Positions 12,422-24,020 are shown, numbered from the stretch's first letter. The stretch: DNA of 64,000 bases from Galeopsis tetrahit (GCA_963675135.1 OY776123.1:3598501-3662500), one strand, 5' to 3'. Translations and numbers: made by a program. The notes: generated by a model not told the origin, from the sequence alone.

Positions 12422-12956
12422 GTATGCCTTTTGTTTAACCTTTCCTGATCTCCTTTTTTAGCATTTTAAGATTTTATCTGATTGTTATGCAATGTGATGG
12501 GAAAGTTGTTTGGATCTGTTCATTATATAGAAATTAGTTAATTTCCCCTTGTGATCTCTTCATTGAATGTTGTGTTTAATTTGATTTTTGTTCCGATTGC
12601 ATTTTGATGGGTTTGAGAAGTAGAGTTTAATTTGCCTTTAATTAGAAATAATGTGTTTTCATACGCTTGTGATCTATCTCAAGATCATGCTTAGTTATAG
12701 AAGCTTTTCATTTCTGGTTATAGTGTAGTAGAAGTAGTTGATCCGTGCCTTGTTTGATTTTGATCTGTTCATACCCACTATGATTGTGTTAGATCTGATG
12801 TAAGATTATGATTTGTGCCAATATGTGGTGGATTCACACCCACTATGTATGTTTATATTGTTGGCAGTAGGGCAGGATGCCTCCAGCATCTCATGTGTCA
12901 TTTGTGTTTCAACAAGAATTTGCACATCTAACTTTGTCTATGGTTTGTGATTGTAG
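12422..12956 (+). other. Probable 5' UTR intron of the acidic repeat protein gene
   Basis: A donor at 12422 (CAG/GTATGC) and an acceptor at 12955-12956 after a T-rich tract (GATTGTAG/CTGG) enclose a T-rich 535-base stretch typical of a plant leader intron. It ends 83 bases before the start codon. Inferred from sequence only; a transcript would decide. Confidence 0.5.
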
Positions 12957-13039
12957 CTGGTATTTGAGGTGCATACTTGTTTGATCTTCCGGCCGAGCCT
13001 TATTGCAAATCAGAGTTGAGGTTTACGGGAGAAATCGTC

Positions 13040-15241
13040 ATGTTTAAGCATTCTCCCCGAAGGAACCAGAGGAATAAAGGGATAAAAGTGAAGCATGTGG
13101 TGCAGATGTGTTTGCTGCTGGGGGTAGGTATCTGGCTGCTTTACCAGGTGCAGCAGTCGCGTGAAAAGAAGGCATATCTAGAAGATGCGGCTGCTGCTGC
13201 TGCTAATGTTTCTAATAATATTAAGTTGGGGAGGAAGGATCTCCAGCCAAGGACGGAAAAGGAAGATGAGGTTGAAGATGAGAAGCCGAAACAGGATGAC
13301 CCAGACGAAACTCCACATTTTGATGATGAGAACAAGCCTGATGATGATCGGTGGCAAGAACAGGGGAAAACGGAAGAAGAAAGTGAGCATGGAGATAAGG
13401 AGACAGAAGAGGGTAAAGAAAACGAGAATAAGGAGAATGAGGAAGGTGAGGCGAACGATGAGATTAAGACAGATGGTGAAGAGAATGGAATCAAAGAAGA
13501 GGAAGCTGTAGAGAATAAAGGCAATGAAAGTGAAGAGAATGAGAATGTTGAGGAAGACAAGAGAGAGAATGGTCAAAATGAAGGTGGAGGAGATACGGAC
13601 AAGAGTGAAGAGGAGAATGAGAGAGAAGGCAGTGGCAATGGGGTTGAAGAAACTTCAGAGAATGTGAGCTTGGAGAATGAGAGCACAGAGAACAAAAGGG
13701 AAGAAAATGAGAGTACCGAGAACAAGAGTGAAGAAACAAATGAGGAAACAACCGGTCAGAATGAGAACAACGAGAACACGAATGAGGAAACAACAGACCA
13801 GAATGAGGGCAACGAAAACAAGAACGAGGAAACAACTGGTCAGAATGAGAGCAACGAGAATAGGAATGAGGAAACAAATGAGAGTAATGAGAACACGAAT
13901 GCTGAAACAACAGGTCAGAATGAGAGCGGTGAGAGCAAGAATGAGGAAACAACAGGTCAGGATGAAAGCAAGAATGAGGAAACAACAGGTCAGGATGAAA
14001 ACAAGAATGAAGAAACAACAGGTCAAAATGAGAGCAACGAGAACACGAATTCAGAAACAACAGGCCAGAATGAGAGCGGTGAGAGCAAGAATGAGGAAAC
14101 AACAGGTCAGGATGAGAGCAAGAATGAGGAAACAACAGGTCAGGATGAGAAGAAGAATGAGGAAACAACAGGTCAGAATGAGAGTAACGAGAACACGAAT
14201 AAGGAAACAACTGGTCAGAATGAAAGCAATGAGGATAAGAATGAGGAAACTCAGAATAAGAGCAACGAGAACACAAATGCAGAAACGACAGGACAGGATG
14301 AGAGCAACGAGAACAAGAATGCAGAAACAACAGGCCAGAATGAGAGCAAAAATGAGGAAACAACAGGTCAGAATGAAGAAACAACTGGTCAGAATGAGAG
14401 AAATGAGAACACGAATGAGGAAGCAACTGGTCAGAATGAAAGCAATGAGGATAAGAATGAGGAAACTCAGAATAAGAGTAACGAGAACACAAATGCAGAA
14501 ACGACAGGTCAGAATGAGAGCAACGAGAACAAGAATGCAGAAACAACAAGCCAGAATGAGAGCAATGAGAACAAGAATGAGGGAACAACCGGTCAGAACG
14601 AGAATGTAGAAACAACAGGTCAGAATGGGAACACTGAGACGAAAAGTGAAGAAACAACAGGACTTACTGAGAACAAAGAAACCAAAAGTGAAGAAATAAG
14701 TGGTGATAATGAGACCAAATCTGAAGAAACAACAGGAGAGAGTGAGAACAAAAGTCAAGAATCAACACAACTAGATGAGAAGACAAGTGAAGGCATTAAG
14801 GAAGAGGGTGAGAAAAAGGAGAACGAAAATGAAGCATCACAGCAGAATCCAGCACAAGAGAATAATAATGGAGAGGGAGAAATTAAGGGGAAGGATGGAG
14901 AAGGAAACAGTGAGGACAAGACCAATCAACCAAGTTCATCGGAGGGCGAGACCAACAAGCCTAATGATGGCATAAAACAAGAGGATGTTACAGGAACAGA
15001 GAATATCAGCTTGGTTAGTTCAAGTGTGGAAGAGAAGCCAGATGCACAAGAGGGCGATCAAAATGTTGAATCAAAGACACAAGGCATGGAAAACAATCGT
15101 GAGGATAATGGGAAAACAACTTCGTATAGTGACAACAATGGACTTGAAAATTCATCCACGTCACTTCCTCAACAAGAGACAGAAGCTCGTACAGACCTCA
15201 ACACCCTTCCCAAAGCAGGCAACAATGATGCTACTGCTTAG
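13040..15241 (+). CDS. Membrane-anchored acidic E/N/T-repeat protein of unknown function
   Basis: A single exon encodes 733 residues. The start is the ATG at 13040: the frame is open further upstream but without another ATG, and this one begins a basic N-terminus (residues 1-18, many R and K) before one hydrophobic segment (about 20-37), suggesting a signal anchor. Residues about 45-230 are rich in E, K, D and N. From about 235 to 530 a degenerate repeat of 11-20 residues runs on, built on EETTGQNES and NENKN blocks, very low in hydrophobic residues and surely disordered. The tail stays S/E/N/Q-rich. Comparable Arabidopsis proteins are annotated only as unknown or transmembrane proteins (At4g37820 and At2g22795, from memory), which fits the neighbouring genes. 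The biochemical role is unknown. The repeat keeps several frames free of stops on both strands; these are shadows. Confidence 0.85.
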   Translation: MFKHSPRRNQRNKGIKVKHVVQMCLLLGVGIWLLYQVQQSREKKAYLEDAAAAAANVSNNIKLGRKDLQPRTEKEDEVEDEKPKQDDPDETPHFDDENKPDDDRWQEQGKTEEESEHGDKETEEGKENENKENEEGEANDEIKTDGEENGIKEEEAVENKGNESEENENVEEDKRENGQNEGGGDTDKSEEENEREGSGNGVEETSENVSLENESTENKREENESTENKSEETNEETTGQNENNENTNEETTDQNEGNENKNEETTGQNESNENRNEETNESNENTNAETTGQNESGESKNEETTGQDESKNEETTGQDENKNEETTGQNESNENTNSETTGQNESGESKNEETTGQDESKNEETTGQDEKKNEETTGQNESNENTNKETTGQNESNEDKNEETQNKSNENTNAETTGQDESNENKNAETTGQNESKNEETTGQNEETTGQNERNENTNEEATGQNESNEDKNEETQNKSNENTNAETTGQNESNENKNAETTSQNESNENKNEGTTGQNENVETTGQNGNTETKSEETTGLTENKETKSEEISGDNETKSEETTGESENKSQESTQLDEKTSEGIKEEGEKKENENEASQQNPAQENNNGEGEIKGKDGEGNSEDKTNQPSSSEGETNKPNDGIKQEDVTGTENISLVSSSVEEKPDAQEGDQNVESKTQGMENNREDNGKTTSYSDNNGLENSSTSLPQQETEARTDLNTLPKAGNNDATA
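13740..14640 (+). repeat. Coding minisatellite within the acidic protein gene
   Basis: Imperfect tandem units of roughly 33-60 bases repeat GAGGAAACAACAGGTCAGAA and GAGAGCAACGAGAACA-like blocks. Unit losses and gains appear to keep the frame. Higher-order copies are visible, for example 13896-14010 against 14038-14155, and 14214-14330 against 14430-14550. Confidence 0.85.
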
Positions 15242-15868
15242 TCACTTATGTTCAGACTTTTTGCTTTGTATTTTTTCTTCCATTTCCTCGTATATTATCT
15301 GTTGCAATACCAAATGTAATACTAGTTGATTTTTGCTAATTCTTGCTGCTCTCCCTCATCAAGCAGCGTATAGCATATGGAGTTACTACTGTGTCCAACG
15401 TGAAACTTAGCGTTTGAGCTCATTAATTTCATGTATTTTGGGAATACTTTACAGTCCTTATTTTTCTCATTACACATTAGGTGTTTATAACCATAGACTT
15501 TGTATTTATTTTGCAATGAAAAAGTGAACATCCAAAAGGACAGTACCTGTTCTTTCCTGTGTTAAAGACAAATTCGTGTGCACATATATATTTAAGCTGT
15601 CTGCTAACTATGTCGAGATGAAATTAATTGCTTGTTAAAATTAGCAAGAACCACAAAGAGATTGGAAAACGGTGCAACCATTGCTGAGTATAGTATTATT
15701 TGGCTCTAAGAATTCATGCAAACAAGAAAATAAAAATGAAAGATGAGAAAACTCCACACGGAATCTCAAATTTCAGAAAATTCAAAGAGCACAAAGTTCA
15801 AATTCATTTAAGAAATGAGCGAAACATCCTTTATTGCAAAAGACTTCACGCTGGATGACCTAGAATGT
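15242..15868. other. 3' flanks of two convergent genes
   Basis: Holds the 3' UTR of the acidic protein gene (+) and that of COX6A (-), which converge here. No gene is seen in between. Confidence 0.5.
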
Positions 15869-17832
15869 TCAATGATGCTTAACCTCGAAAAGACCATCAG
15901 GACCTGCATTAGCAAACTCCAAGTTAATATGATTAAGTACCGAGCAATGCAAGGATGAAAAAAATCAGATAGAACATATGGATTTTGATATGGATGATGC
16001 AACATTGCTTCAAAAGAAACACGGTTCTAGGATTTATCTTAGCCTTCACCACACTAAGTTATGAGACAATAAGATATTATACTTCTCTTCGGCATACATA
16101 AAATATACATTACTTGTGCATTAGCTTTACTTGGTTTACAAACAGAGAAAAGGGTAGAATATGCAGAAGATGCAATTAAAGCTTCTGAGTTTTTCAATCC
16201 TAATATAATAAGATGAGTGCAAGGCAGAAACCAAGTGTATTCCGCCTGAATCTCTTTGATAATATTGCTTAACATGACATAAATCAGATAGCTAGTGCAT
16301 AGATCAAAGAGAGATGCATTCAAATTAAGATTGATTAGATTATGAATATTGGTTGAATTAAACAAGGTGATAAAATCTCTTATTGTGGGGAAAAGGGGTT
16401 ATTTTAAGAGATATGCATTAGGAAGTAGATAACAGGGGATTCTACCTCAATAACTAGTGCATAGATCATAGAGATTACTTAAGAGGCTCTATACCAACAA
16501 CAGCTGAAAAAGAACCCACATATGGGTACACCTAAGAGTTTTTTTTTTTTAAAACAGTTACACATAGTATATATTTAAAATATGTAGATACAGAACATAC
16601 GAAAGGGAAGATTCTATTTTGTGAATTTAACAATTTCGACAGATACAAAATTGATGAATGTTGCACCCTGAGCAAGATAATTAATTTTGGTAAGTATTAC
16701 GTTAATTTATGAATATGCTTCAAACTTGATATACTATTAGTTAAGCTTTCAATACTACAATGACTGATCTTCTGCTTGCAGTAACAACCACAAGATCAAC
16801 TATCAGGATTCAGGACTCAGGAGAGTCTCCTTTGTATTTAACACTCAGCAAAACAAGGTCATGGATAAATAGCTGATAAAAAACAAAGCACTATATTCAG
16901 TCCTTATCTTATTATAAGATTGAAAATTTAAACTTCAAAGGCTTTTAATCAAACAGATTTGAAATCCTTCAAGACCAAGAAAAGCTAGCCAACGATAATC
17001 ACAAAAGAATAGTAAAAATTAATCTTCAACACTTCTGACTATCCAAACACTCTGAAGTATCCATAATTCCATATACACGGACTGCTACAGAGACTAACAT
17101 TCAGAACACAAAAACACCTACTAGTGGTCACAAGCATTGCTTAACATCATAAAAATAGTATAAAAAGGCAGGGTAATAAAAACCTTACCCCATGGAAATT
17201 CCTTATTGCGGATATGCAAGTATGGGTATGCCTGCAACAGAGAATTAATAGTGCGATCACTTTTATTATCATCCACAAAATTCAGGATTTTGCAATTAAT
17301 TATAAATTGAACGAAATTTATATAATTAAATACTTCAACAAAAATCCAAAAAACTCATCTAAACAAAATTCTTACAGGAGGCTCATCATAGTGGGGATGA
17401 CCCTTGGAAAGGATATATCCAGCGAGAAGAGTGCAGGACACTATTCCAAGATATGAAATCTTCTCCCACTTGGAAGCCTCAGCTACAATAAACAGGAGAA
17501 ATGCAAATCAGAAAATAATTTCTAGATTTGTCTATTAAAACCTCACATTCAAATCAAATACCAAGCAACAAGTCATCGAGGCGTAACGATCTATGGAGAA
17601 TACGAAATTCAATTAAAAACCTAGATTGGATATAGAATCAATCAAAAACTAAATAAGGATCAATTAAACACCACTCCGATACCAACACAATTAATATCCA
17701 AAATAAAATACCAGCCTCATCGTGATGGGACGAAGCGGAGAATGTGCGCCGAGAAGCTGGAGAAACGCGTGGGGCGGAAGCGCCGCCTCGTAGGGCAGAT
17801 CGAAGGCCAGATCTTACAATCGCCGTTGCCAT
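15869..17832 (-). CDS. COX6A: Cytochrome c oxidase subunit 6a, mitochondrial
   Basis: COX6a is a small nuclear-encoded inner-membrane subunit of respiratory complex IV. Four exons on the minus strand, 17712-17832, 17376-17482, 17191-17233 and 15869-15903, join in frame with GT-AG borders to 101 residues, the normal plant length. The first exon gives an R/S/A-rich presequence (MATAIVRSGLRSALRG) and the start of the mature part. The second carries AEASKWEKISYLG and one transmembrane helix followed by SKGHPHYDEPP; the third gives YPYLHIRNKEFPWG; the fourth gives GPDGLFEVKHH. The family signature HxHYDEPPxYPYxHIRxKxFPWGxDGLFE is essentially complete. The last intron, 15904-17190, is long (1.29 kb) and leaves a terminal exon of only 35 bases. 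Only the first exon is obvious as an open frame. Confidence 0.95.
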
Positions 17833-18993
17833 TAGAGTCTCAGTTCGTATGTTTTGTGTTGGCCCAACTTAATTCTACAAACTATAAATAACCCTTATTT
17901 TCATCAGCTGCGGCAGTAAACACGCTTTTGCTTTGACATTCTAAAGTCGTGTAGAACGAGTGACAAATAACAAAAACGGAGTATAAGCATCAAAGAGTCC
18001 AATTTAATTTTAGTACTGGTAAATTGGGAAACTACATTAACGACCCCTACATGTGAATTATTTGCAAAACTCTCCCACACATTTTTCAAAAAATAGCAAT
18101 GACACCCCTTCCACTAGTTTTACACCTATATTTGTTTTGAAATTTTAAATTTTAAATTTCAAGATTTAACACAAATTTTACTTTAAATTTTTAAAATTAT
18201 ACCATATAAATTCTAAAAATATCAATCTTACAAATACATACCAACTCTATATTACTATATACATAGGTACCTATAAATCTTACTATAAAATAAGGTTAAA
18301 TTATTAAATTTCAAAACAAACTAACATCATTACAAGTACTCTTTCAATATTTTAAGTTGATTTCTTATGTTTAGTGTGCTCTGTGCACACTAATCCATTT
18401 TTAGAATTTAAGTCGACACATATATAAATATGACAACGAATGTTTTAACAAAATAGACAGTAGTAAAAATGGTTGCAAGAAACTTCGGTAAGGATGAGGT
18501 CAAGGTTTGAAACCTTACTTTTTTAGATGGAATACTTTTATATTTACCCTCTTATAAAAAAATAAAAAGATTTATAATTATCAATTACATAACAAAATAG
18601 TCGCAATTTTCAACTTGCCGGGTCAAACTCGTGTTCGGTTTATTTGAGATATAAAAAATATATGTAAAACATAAAATAGTACGACAAATTAATAAAACTA
18701 AAATGTTATATTTAATTTAGGTGTTTTTTAATTTTTTTTAACTGAATTTAATTTAGGTGTTGATGTTTCTACTTTCTATCATGAACTTTAGATCTGATTC
18801 TTCTCTATTTGGGCCGTGAATGTTAGATTACAATTTGGGTTCCAAATTCCAATCGAGATGTAAGGCCTAAACTGGGCTGCGCCCAGCATCCTAGTAATTA
18901 ACATCAAAGAAAGTCTTGCGTGACACTATTTCATGCTAAATATTTTATGCTAAAACGAATTTAGTTATGGCGTATTTTTGAAAGAGATAAATA
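17833..18993. other. Intergenic DNA upstream of COX6A
   Basis: COX6A promoter side, then AT-rich sequence. Near 18500-18520 a GGTTTGAAACC motif resembles a decayed pol III box B, but no SINE can be bounded. No gene is seen. Confidence 0.4.
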
Positions 18994-19278
18994 CTTCTCC
19001 CGTCCCCGAAAAGTTTGCGGAGAATCTTGGACACATAGTTTAAGAAAAAAGTGTAATGATAAGAGTGTTAGAGGGTAATTTTGTAAACTTTTATATATAA
19101 AGTAAATAAAGTAGGTGAGTTGAGTTTATGGTGGGTTCCAAAAGTAATGGCATAAAGGGTAAATATGTGTATATTGTGAGTGTGGGGATTGTGATGATTA
19201 TTTCTATTTTTTGGTATGCAAACTTTTGGGGGACAAACAAAAAAGGAAAGTATGAAAATTTTTCAGGGAGGGAGAGAG
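18994..19278. mobile_element. Decayed Stowaway MITE
   Basis: Left end TACTTCTCCCGTCCCC and right end GGGAGGGAGAGAGTA form an imperfect inverted pair with TA at both edges (18992-18993, 19279-19280). The interior matches the 62215-62483 copy (for example TAATTTTGTAA followed by TTTATATATAAAGTAAA). Confidence 0.65.
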
Positions 19279-19986
19279 TATTTATTTGTGTTATTTTATG
19301 AATGATGTTATAGTGAAATCATTACATGCAAAAAAAAATTCATCAAAGTTATATATATTCTCTTAATATTTCTTGGATTAATTAAGTTGTCACTTTTGTG
19401 CAATGAAAAGAATATTAAGAACGGAATATGTATAATTATTAATTAAACACTAATAAATAATTTAATATCATGAAAGTTACTATAATGAAAAGTTATCAGT
19501 ATAGTGAACTATTCTTTTAACAATGATGTGATTTCAGTTATTGATGAAGTCATCTTCACTAATTAAAGATTCTATATTTAAAAAAAAAATAAAAAATTGT
19601 TGTCTCTGTTTTGTTTAAATGGAGTTTTTTTTCATTTACTTCATTGCAATAAAATTAATTATAAATTTTAAAGTTAACAGTGGGTTAGTAGCCCGTTTTG
19701 CAGAAACAATTTTATATACCTATTGAGTTTTATTCTCCAGTTTTTTCTACGTTCACCAAAGAAGTTTTTTCTACGTTCACCAAAGAATCACAGATGAATT
19801 TTTCTTCAGGAAGTTTTAACGAGGTTCAAAGCTCCATAAGTCGACCTTGAGATTTTACACCTTGTCGGGTTATGATATTTTGTTACTCGTATATATTTTA
19901 AATGGAAGGGATTAGTTTTCAAATTCTTATGAAATTATTTATAAATAATCAATTTGAAAAACCTAAAAAAAATAAAGATAAAAAAA
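19279..19986. other. Intergenic, 3' flank of the SMI1-like gene
   Basis: AT-rich. A 24-base direct duplication (TTTTTTCTACGTTCACCAAAGAA) lies at about 19741-19788. Nothing else is recognised. Confidence 0.4.
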
Positions 19987-21051
19987 TTATAAACTGTTAA
20001 ATGAGAGAGTATTGCTCTTGTGCATTTTATCATCACAATTTTGTGTAGTACGTAAGTCAAAGCAAAAGTCCCCATCATCAACAATATCAGAATCCACCGT
20101 CAATCCAAACGACTCCACCACATCTTCCGTGCTCCATCCCGCACGTAACAATCTCTCCGACATGGCACTCACGCGCCACTCCACGCATTCTCTATCAAGT
20201 GGAACATCATCACAATTGTTGCGACGATCACAGCCGTCCATCATCATCATCTCCCTCACCTCCTCCTCTTTCCACCCTCCATTCCTCAGCCTTCGATAAA
20301 CCTCCTCCAAACACCCTCCCAAAGCCCCACTCCACCACCCGCGCGTACCCGTACGCGCCACCTCCGCCTCAGCCAACTCCGTCCAAAACTCTATCCTCCG
20401 CGCCTCCGTCGCCGCCCACGCCGGCGCAGGGCACAAATTACACAACGCCGGCCTCCTCAAAACGTCGTCGTTTCCACTCATTTTATTAAATTCAACTCGC
20501 GGAAAAAATCCTGCAATATCGAAGCTCCACACCTTCACAACCTCTCCATGCACGTAGAACACAGGGTTTCCGGCGACGCACGGCGTCGCCGCAATGTAGA
20601 AGCTGCGGTAAATCGGCACTAGAATCGGCGCGGTTTTCAAAAAACCTTTCGCTAATTTAACCGCACGATCGGCATCACTAGGCCTTTCCCCCCAATTTCG
20701 AATCCAAAATTGATTTCTGGAAACTCCTTTACAAATTCCTAAAATCGGAAGATTCGCGAGAATCTCAAGCTGTTGTTTCGATGAAGATCGCCAGTTGGGG
20801 AAACCCGGGCCGGCGGGAAGGCCTTCGTGGAGAATTGAGCGGAGATCCGGCGGGAATGTGAAATTGAAGGCTGACTCAACGGCGGCGATCTCCGCCTCCG
20901 TAAGGCCGGTCTCGACCGGAATATTGGAGGAAAAAAGATAGTGTATGACGTTTTTAGCGTAGGCTGCGTAGGAGAAGCAGACTTTTAATGGCTTTGGAGG
21001 TATAGTCATGGATCGGAAATTTGTGAATGGCTCTGCAACCGCGGTCGCCAT
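19987..21051 (-). CDS. SMI1/KNR4-like protein
   Basis: An intronless 354-residue protein. Residues about 47-95 (TGLTEAEIAAVESAFNFTFPPDLRS, broken here by its own variable loop, then GFPNWR) resemble the N-terminal part of the SMI1/KNR4 domain, in which a helix is followed by a PxDLR motif. The domain probably extends to PVFYVHGE and WSFDIAGFF near 185. The C-terminal third is rich in W, E, R and D (AWAATEARRIEFWTELAE), ends in acidic residues, and has no motif I know. There is no signal peptide or membrane segment, so it is probably cytosolic or nuclear. In fungi such proteins are signalling hubs; in plants the role is not established. The ATG at 21051 is the first in frame and follows a purine-rich leader. 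The coding part is much richer in GC than its flanks. Confidence 0.82.
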   Translation of the reverse strand: MATAVAEPFTNFRSMTIPPKPLKVCFSYAAYAKNVIHYLFSSNIPVETGLTEAEIAAVESAFNFTFPPDLRSILHEGLPAGPGFPNWRSSSKQQLEILANLPILGICKGVSRNQFWIRNWGERPSDADRAVKLAKGFLKTAPILVPIYRSFYIAATPCVAGNPVFYVHGEVVKVWSFDIAGFFPRVEFNKMSGNDDVLRRPALCNLCPAPAWAATEARRIEFWTELAEAEVARTGTRGWWSGALGGCLEEVYRRLRNGGWKEEEVREMMMMDGCDRRNNCDDVPLDRECVEWRVSAMSERLLRAGWSTEDVVESFGLTVDSDIVDDGDFCFDLRTTQNCDDKMHKSNTLSFNSL

Positions 21052-23549
21052 TGGAGTGTGATCGAGACCTTCAGAAGTAGATAGAGAGTGAGAGTGATAT
21101 GATTGAATTTTGTGAGTATTATAGAGTGTTGAATTCCAATTCCAAATCTGAACAGAATGGAAGAATTCTAGGCGGGAGGAGGATAATGAGGTTCGGTTTG
21201 GACTTGGGTTTTCCGGAAGGAAAGGGACTCTTTGACCCTGTCTCTCGGCCGTTGGATTTGTTTTTCACGCTGTTGGTTGTTTTGATTAAGAAATATGATT
21301 AAATAATAGATGTAGTACAAGTGATGTCATGGTGAGAGAGAAAATAATACTCCGTAGATGAGTGTGAAATGAAGTATGATAAGATAAAATAATATAGATA
21401 AAGTGTAAGTGATGTGATTGGGAGAGAGAAAATCATATGTCAAAAATGAAAAAAAAATGAAATGGGAAAGAAAGTGGAAAACTTATATTAATATTTCTAA
21501 ATCTTATGAATAAATTCCATCAAAACTTGGTCAAAAAAATAATTAAAAAAAATCTATCAAGATTTAATTTAATTGCGCTGGTCTACTCTTAATGCTGATG
21601 CAATTAAAATTGCTTGAATTAATTTTGTATACTAGATTGGTTTAGACATTTATTTCCCATTTAAAAGAAAACCATGCACTCTTGTGAAGCTTGTAGGTGG
21701 TAAGGAATGCATGGGGTGGGTATGATTAGTCTAATGCATTGGGTATCATTGGTTACCATTGAAATTGAATTCTGGAGTAATTAATTGGATAAAATGTTGA
21801 GTTAAATATTAAACTGAATAAATTAAATCTTAAAATTTAAGTATATATATACATTCTATGAAAGAATTTGTCAAAAAATAAATAAAAATTATGTGCAATT
21901 GATGTGCCAAATTGTTACTCTTTAAAAAAATTATTCAATGCACTTTTATCTAATTACAAATTATGTTTATAAAAATCAAAGTTATAAGAAGATTTACCCA
22001 AATGTTGAGTATTTGTCTAGTGCACTTGTGTACTCAAATTCAAGTAAAATAGAGTAAATATTTAATTATATACCATAAAAATTCAAATAATTCACGTTTA
22101 TTTTAAGTGTTAGAGATCTTAATCATGTTTTTTTTTTCTATTTCTAACCCAAAAAATAAAATAAAACCAGTTTAGGACAATCAAAAAAAAAAAAAAGAAA
22201 CACATACAGAGTAATGTGCAATAAAACAAAATCTAAATACAATATGGAGAATATTTTAAACACCTAGACCTAATTAATTTGGATTCCCATTTTAGGGAGT
22301 CAACAAAAATGAGCAAGCATTCTTCTTTCGAAGCCTCGACCCGTGTGGTGGGGCGGCATTATTCTAAATAAAAAATTATTATTACAAAAAACAATACTTG
22401 TATAGAAATATTTTTTAAATATATAACATATAATTAAATTTTAATTTTAAAAAATAAATAAATGATAATGAAACATGTTCATAAATTTATTTTCACATTT
22501 CATGATGTTGATATCAATAGTTTTTTTTATTATTATTAAAGTGCCTTATATTTTATCAATATGTATTAACCTAAAAATTAAGTATGAAACTGAAATATTA
22601 TTATTTATACGTTGTATACACTAATGAATATGAAAAATATTGCTCCCTACGAGTTCATGAATTCTGTGTACATTTAAATAAGAAAGTAATTGACTAACAA
22701 TATAAAAAAATCGAACATAAATTAACTATATTAGTTCTATGATAAAAAAAATACTAATTGTATAGTGAAAAGTGATAATATTATTCAACATATACTTAAA
22801 AAAAAAAATCTTATATGAACTATATAATATGTTTCTTAATACTTTATAATTTTATTTTGTTGTGAGGAAGGAAATGATCAAAATTATGATAAAATTTCCT
22901 CATGGATGAGACTAAATAGAGAAAATTATATAAGTACTTTGCACTCTAATAAATTATAAGATTATACTCCATTAAATTAAGCGAGGGAGAAAATATTATG
23001 TTAAAGAAAGTAAAATGGAGAAAAAATAGATAAATGAAAATATAAGGGTGTAAAATTTAGAAACTAAAGTACAGAGGGAAAAAACCAAAAATATAGGACT
23101 ACTAAGACATTATTCTAGTAATAGTTTTAATTTATCTAATTTTAGAAGAAAAAAATCAATAAAAATATGGATCACTGATTTAAAAATATATATTGTCCTC
23201 AAATGTTAACTTCTGGCGTACATTTTCAAGAAATGACAAATATCCTTTTCAACCTACTACATCCCTACATAAATATTTATTTATTTATTAATGACATACT
23301 AATAAATTTAATTTATTTGAAATCAAGTTGGAGGGCCGCTTGCCGCCGAGGTTTTAATAATGGGCCGCCGTAAAATGTTTTTTTTAGGCCCAGCCTGCAT
23401 CAATTACTCTAATCTATAGCTCGCCGCCTTATTTTTAAGGAGGATTAATGACCCTTTAATAATTTCTTGAGGAATAATAATGTATTTATATTACACCATT
23501 ATACACTCAAAATTTATCAATTTCTTCTCAATCATAACTCCAAGTTTTT
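21052..23549. other. AT-rich intergenic DNA
   Basis: Starts with the promoter of the SMI1-like gene, then about 2.3 kb of AT-rich sequence with purine-rich patches (21340-21480, 22950-23080) that recall Stowaway interiors, but without clear ends. A GCCGCC-containing patch is at 23335-23365. No gene is recognised. Confidence 0.45.
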
Positions 23550-24020
23550 TTTTTATTTAAAGACGGAACAAATTAGCTTCCGTTATTACAAGTGCAAGAC
23601 GAAATGAATAGCCATACCAATCCACAATGCTCAGCGGGTCTATCTAATGAAAATGATTCCCAAAACTACGGACTTCACGAGCTAAAGTATGTGCAACGAT
23701 ATTAACACATTTGAACTAATAAAGCTTTACAAGCAATGATCTAATCGCCAAAAGTAGAATCAAACAATTTTGTAGAGTTGATGATCGTCACTAGCTACCA
23801 CATTTGCGTCTCCTTCAAAAACACAGTTATCCATAGCAAGATCCTTCAACCACAACAATGCCTCGTAAAATCCCCTAGCTTCACCAACCGCAATCTCAAC
23901 ACACCCTTGCCTTCGTGTTTCCCATAATGAATTGCCCCATTTCATCGCCTTATTGTAACTCCAAGTTGGTATTACGGATTTTTGGGGTGGCATATTTACA
24001 TTGTATAATACTCTTTTCAT
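23550..24020 (-). pseudogene. Broken RNase H-like (RVT_3) fragment of a non-LTR retroelement
   Basis: Read on the minus strand, 24020-23760 encodes TWSYNKAMKWGNSLWE and then GEARGFYEALLWLKDLAMDNCVFEGDANVV, the pattern of plant RNase H domains of LINE origin (catalytic E in the AEA-like motif, D in EGDA). After a break at about 23755, another frame gives VNIVAHTLAREVRSFGNHFH, a stop, then DPLSIVDWYGYSFRLALVITEANL, the matching domain end. A run of A on the minus strand (T run at 23546-23555) follows, as at the 3' end of a retroposed copy. Nothing upstream in this window supplies endonuclease or RT. It is a dead 3' remnant. Confidence 0.72.

Noticed and set aside
12977..12977. An earlier start for the acidic protein (21 residues more)
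   Set aside because: The codon there is TTG; the ATG at 13040 is the first in frame and precedes the basic/membrane N-terminus.
13677..14609. 310-codon R/M/K-rich frame on the + strand
   Set aside because: A register shift of the same repeat; composition is explained by GAGNNN and AACNNN units.
13491..14657. 388-codon antisense frame inside the acidic protein gene
   Set aside because: It is S/H/L/C-rich, exactly the antisense of the coding repeat, with no independent start context or domain. It is a shadow.
20012..20489. Plus-strand frames rich in S and P opposite the SMI1-like gene
   Set aside because: They are shadows of the GC-rich coding strand, without ATG context or motif.
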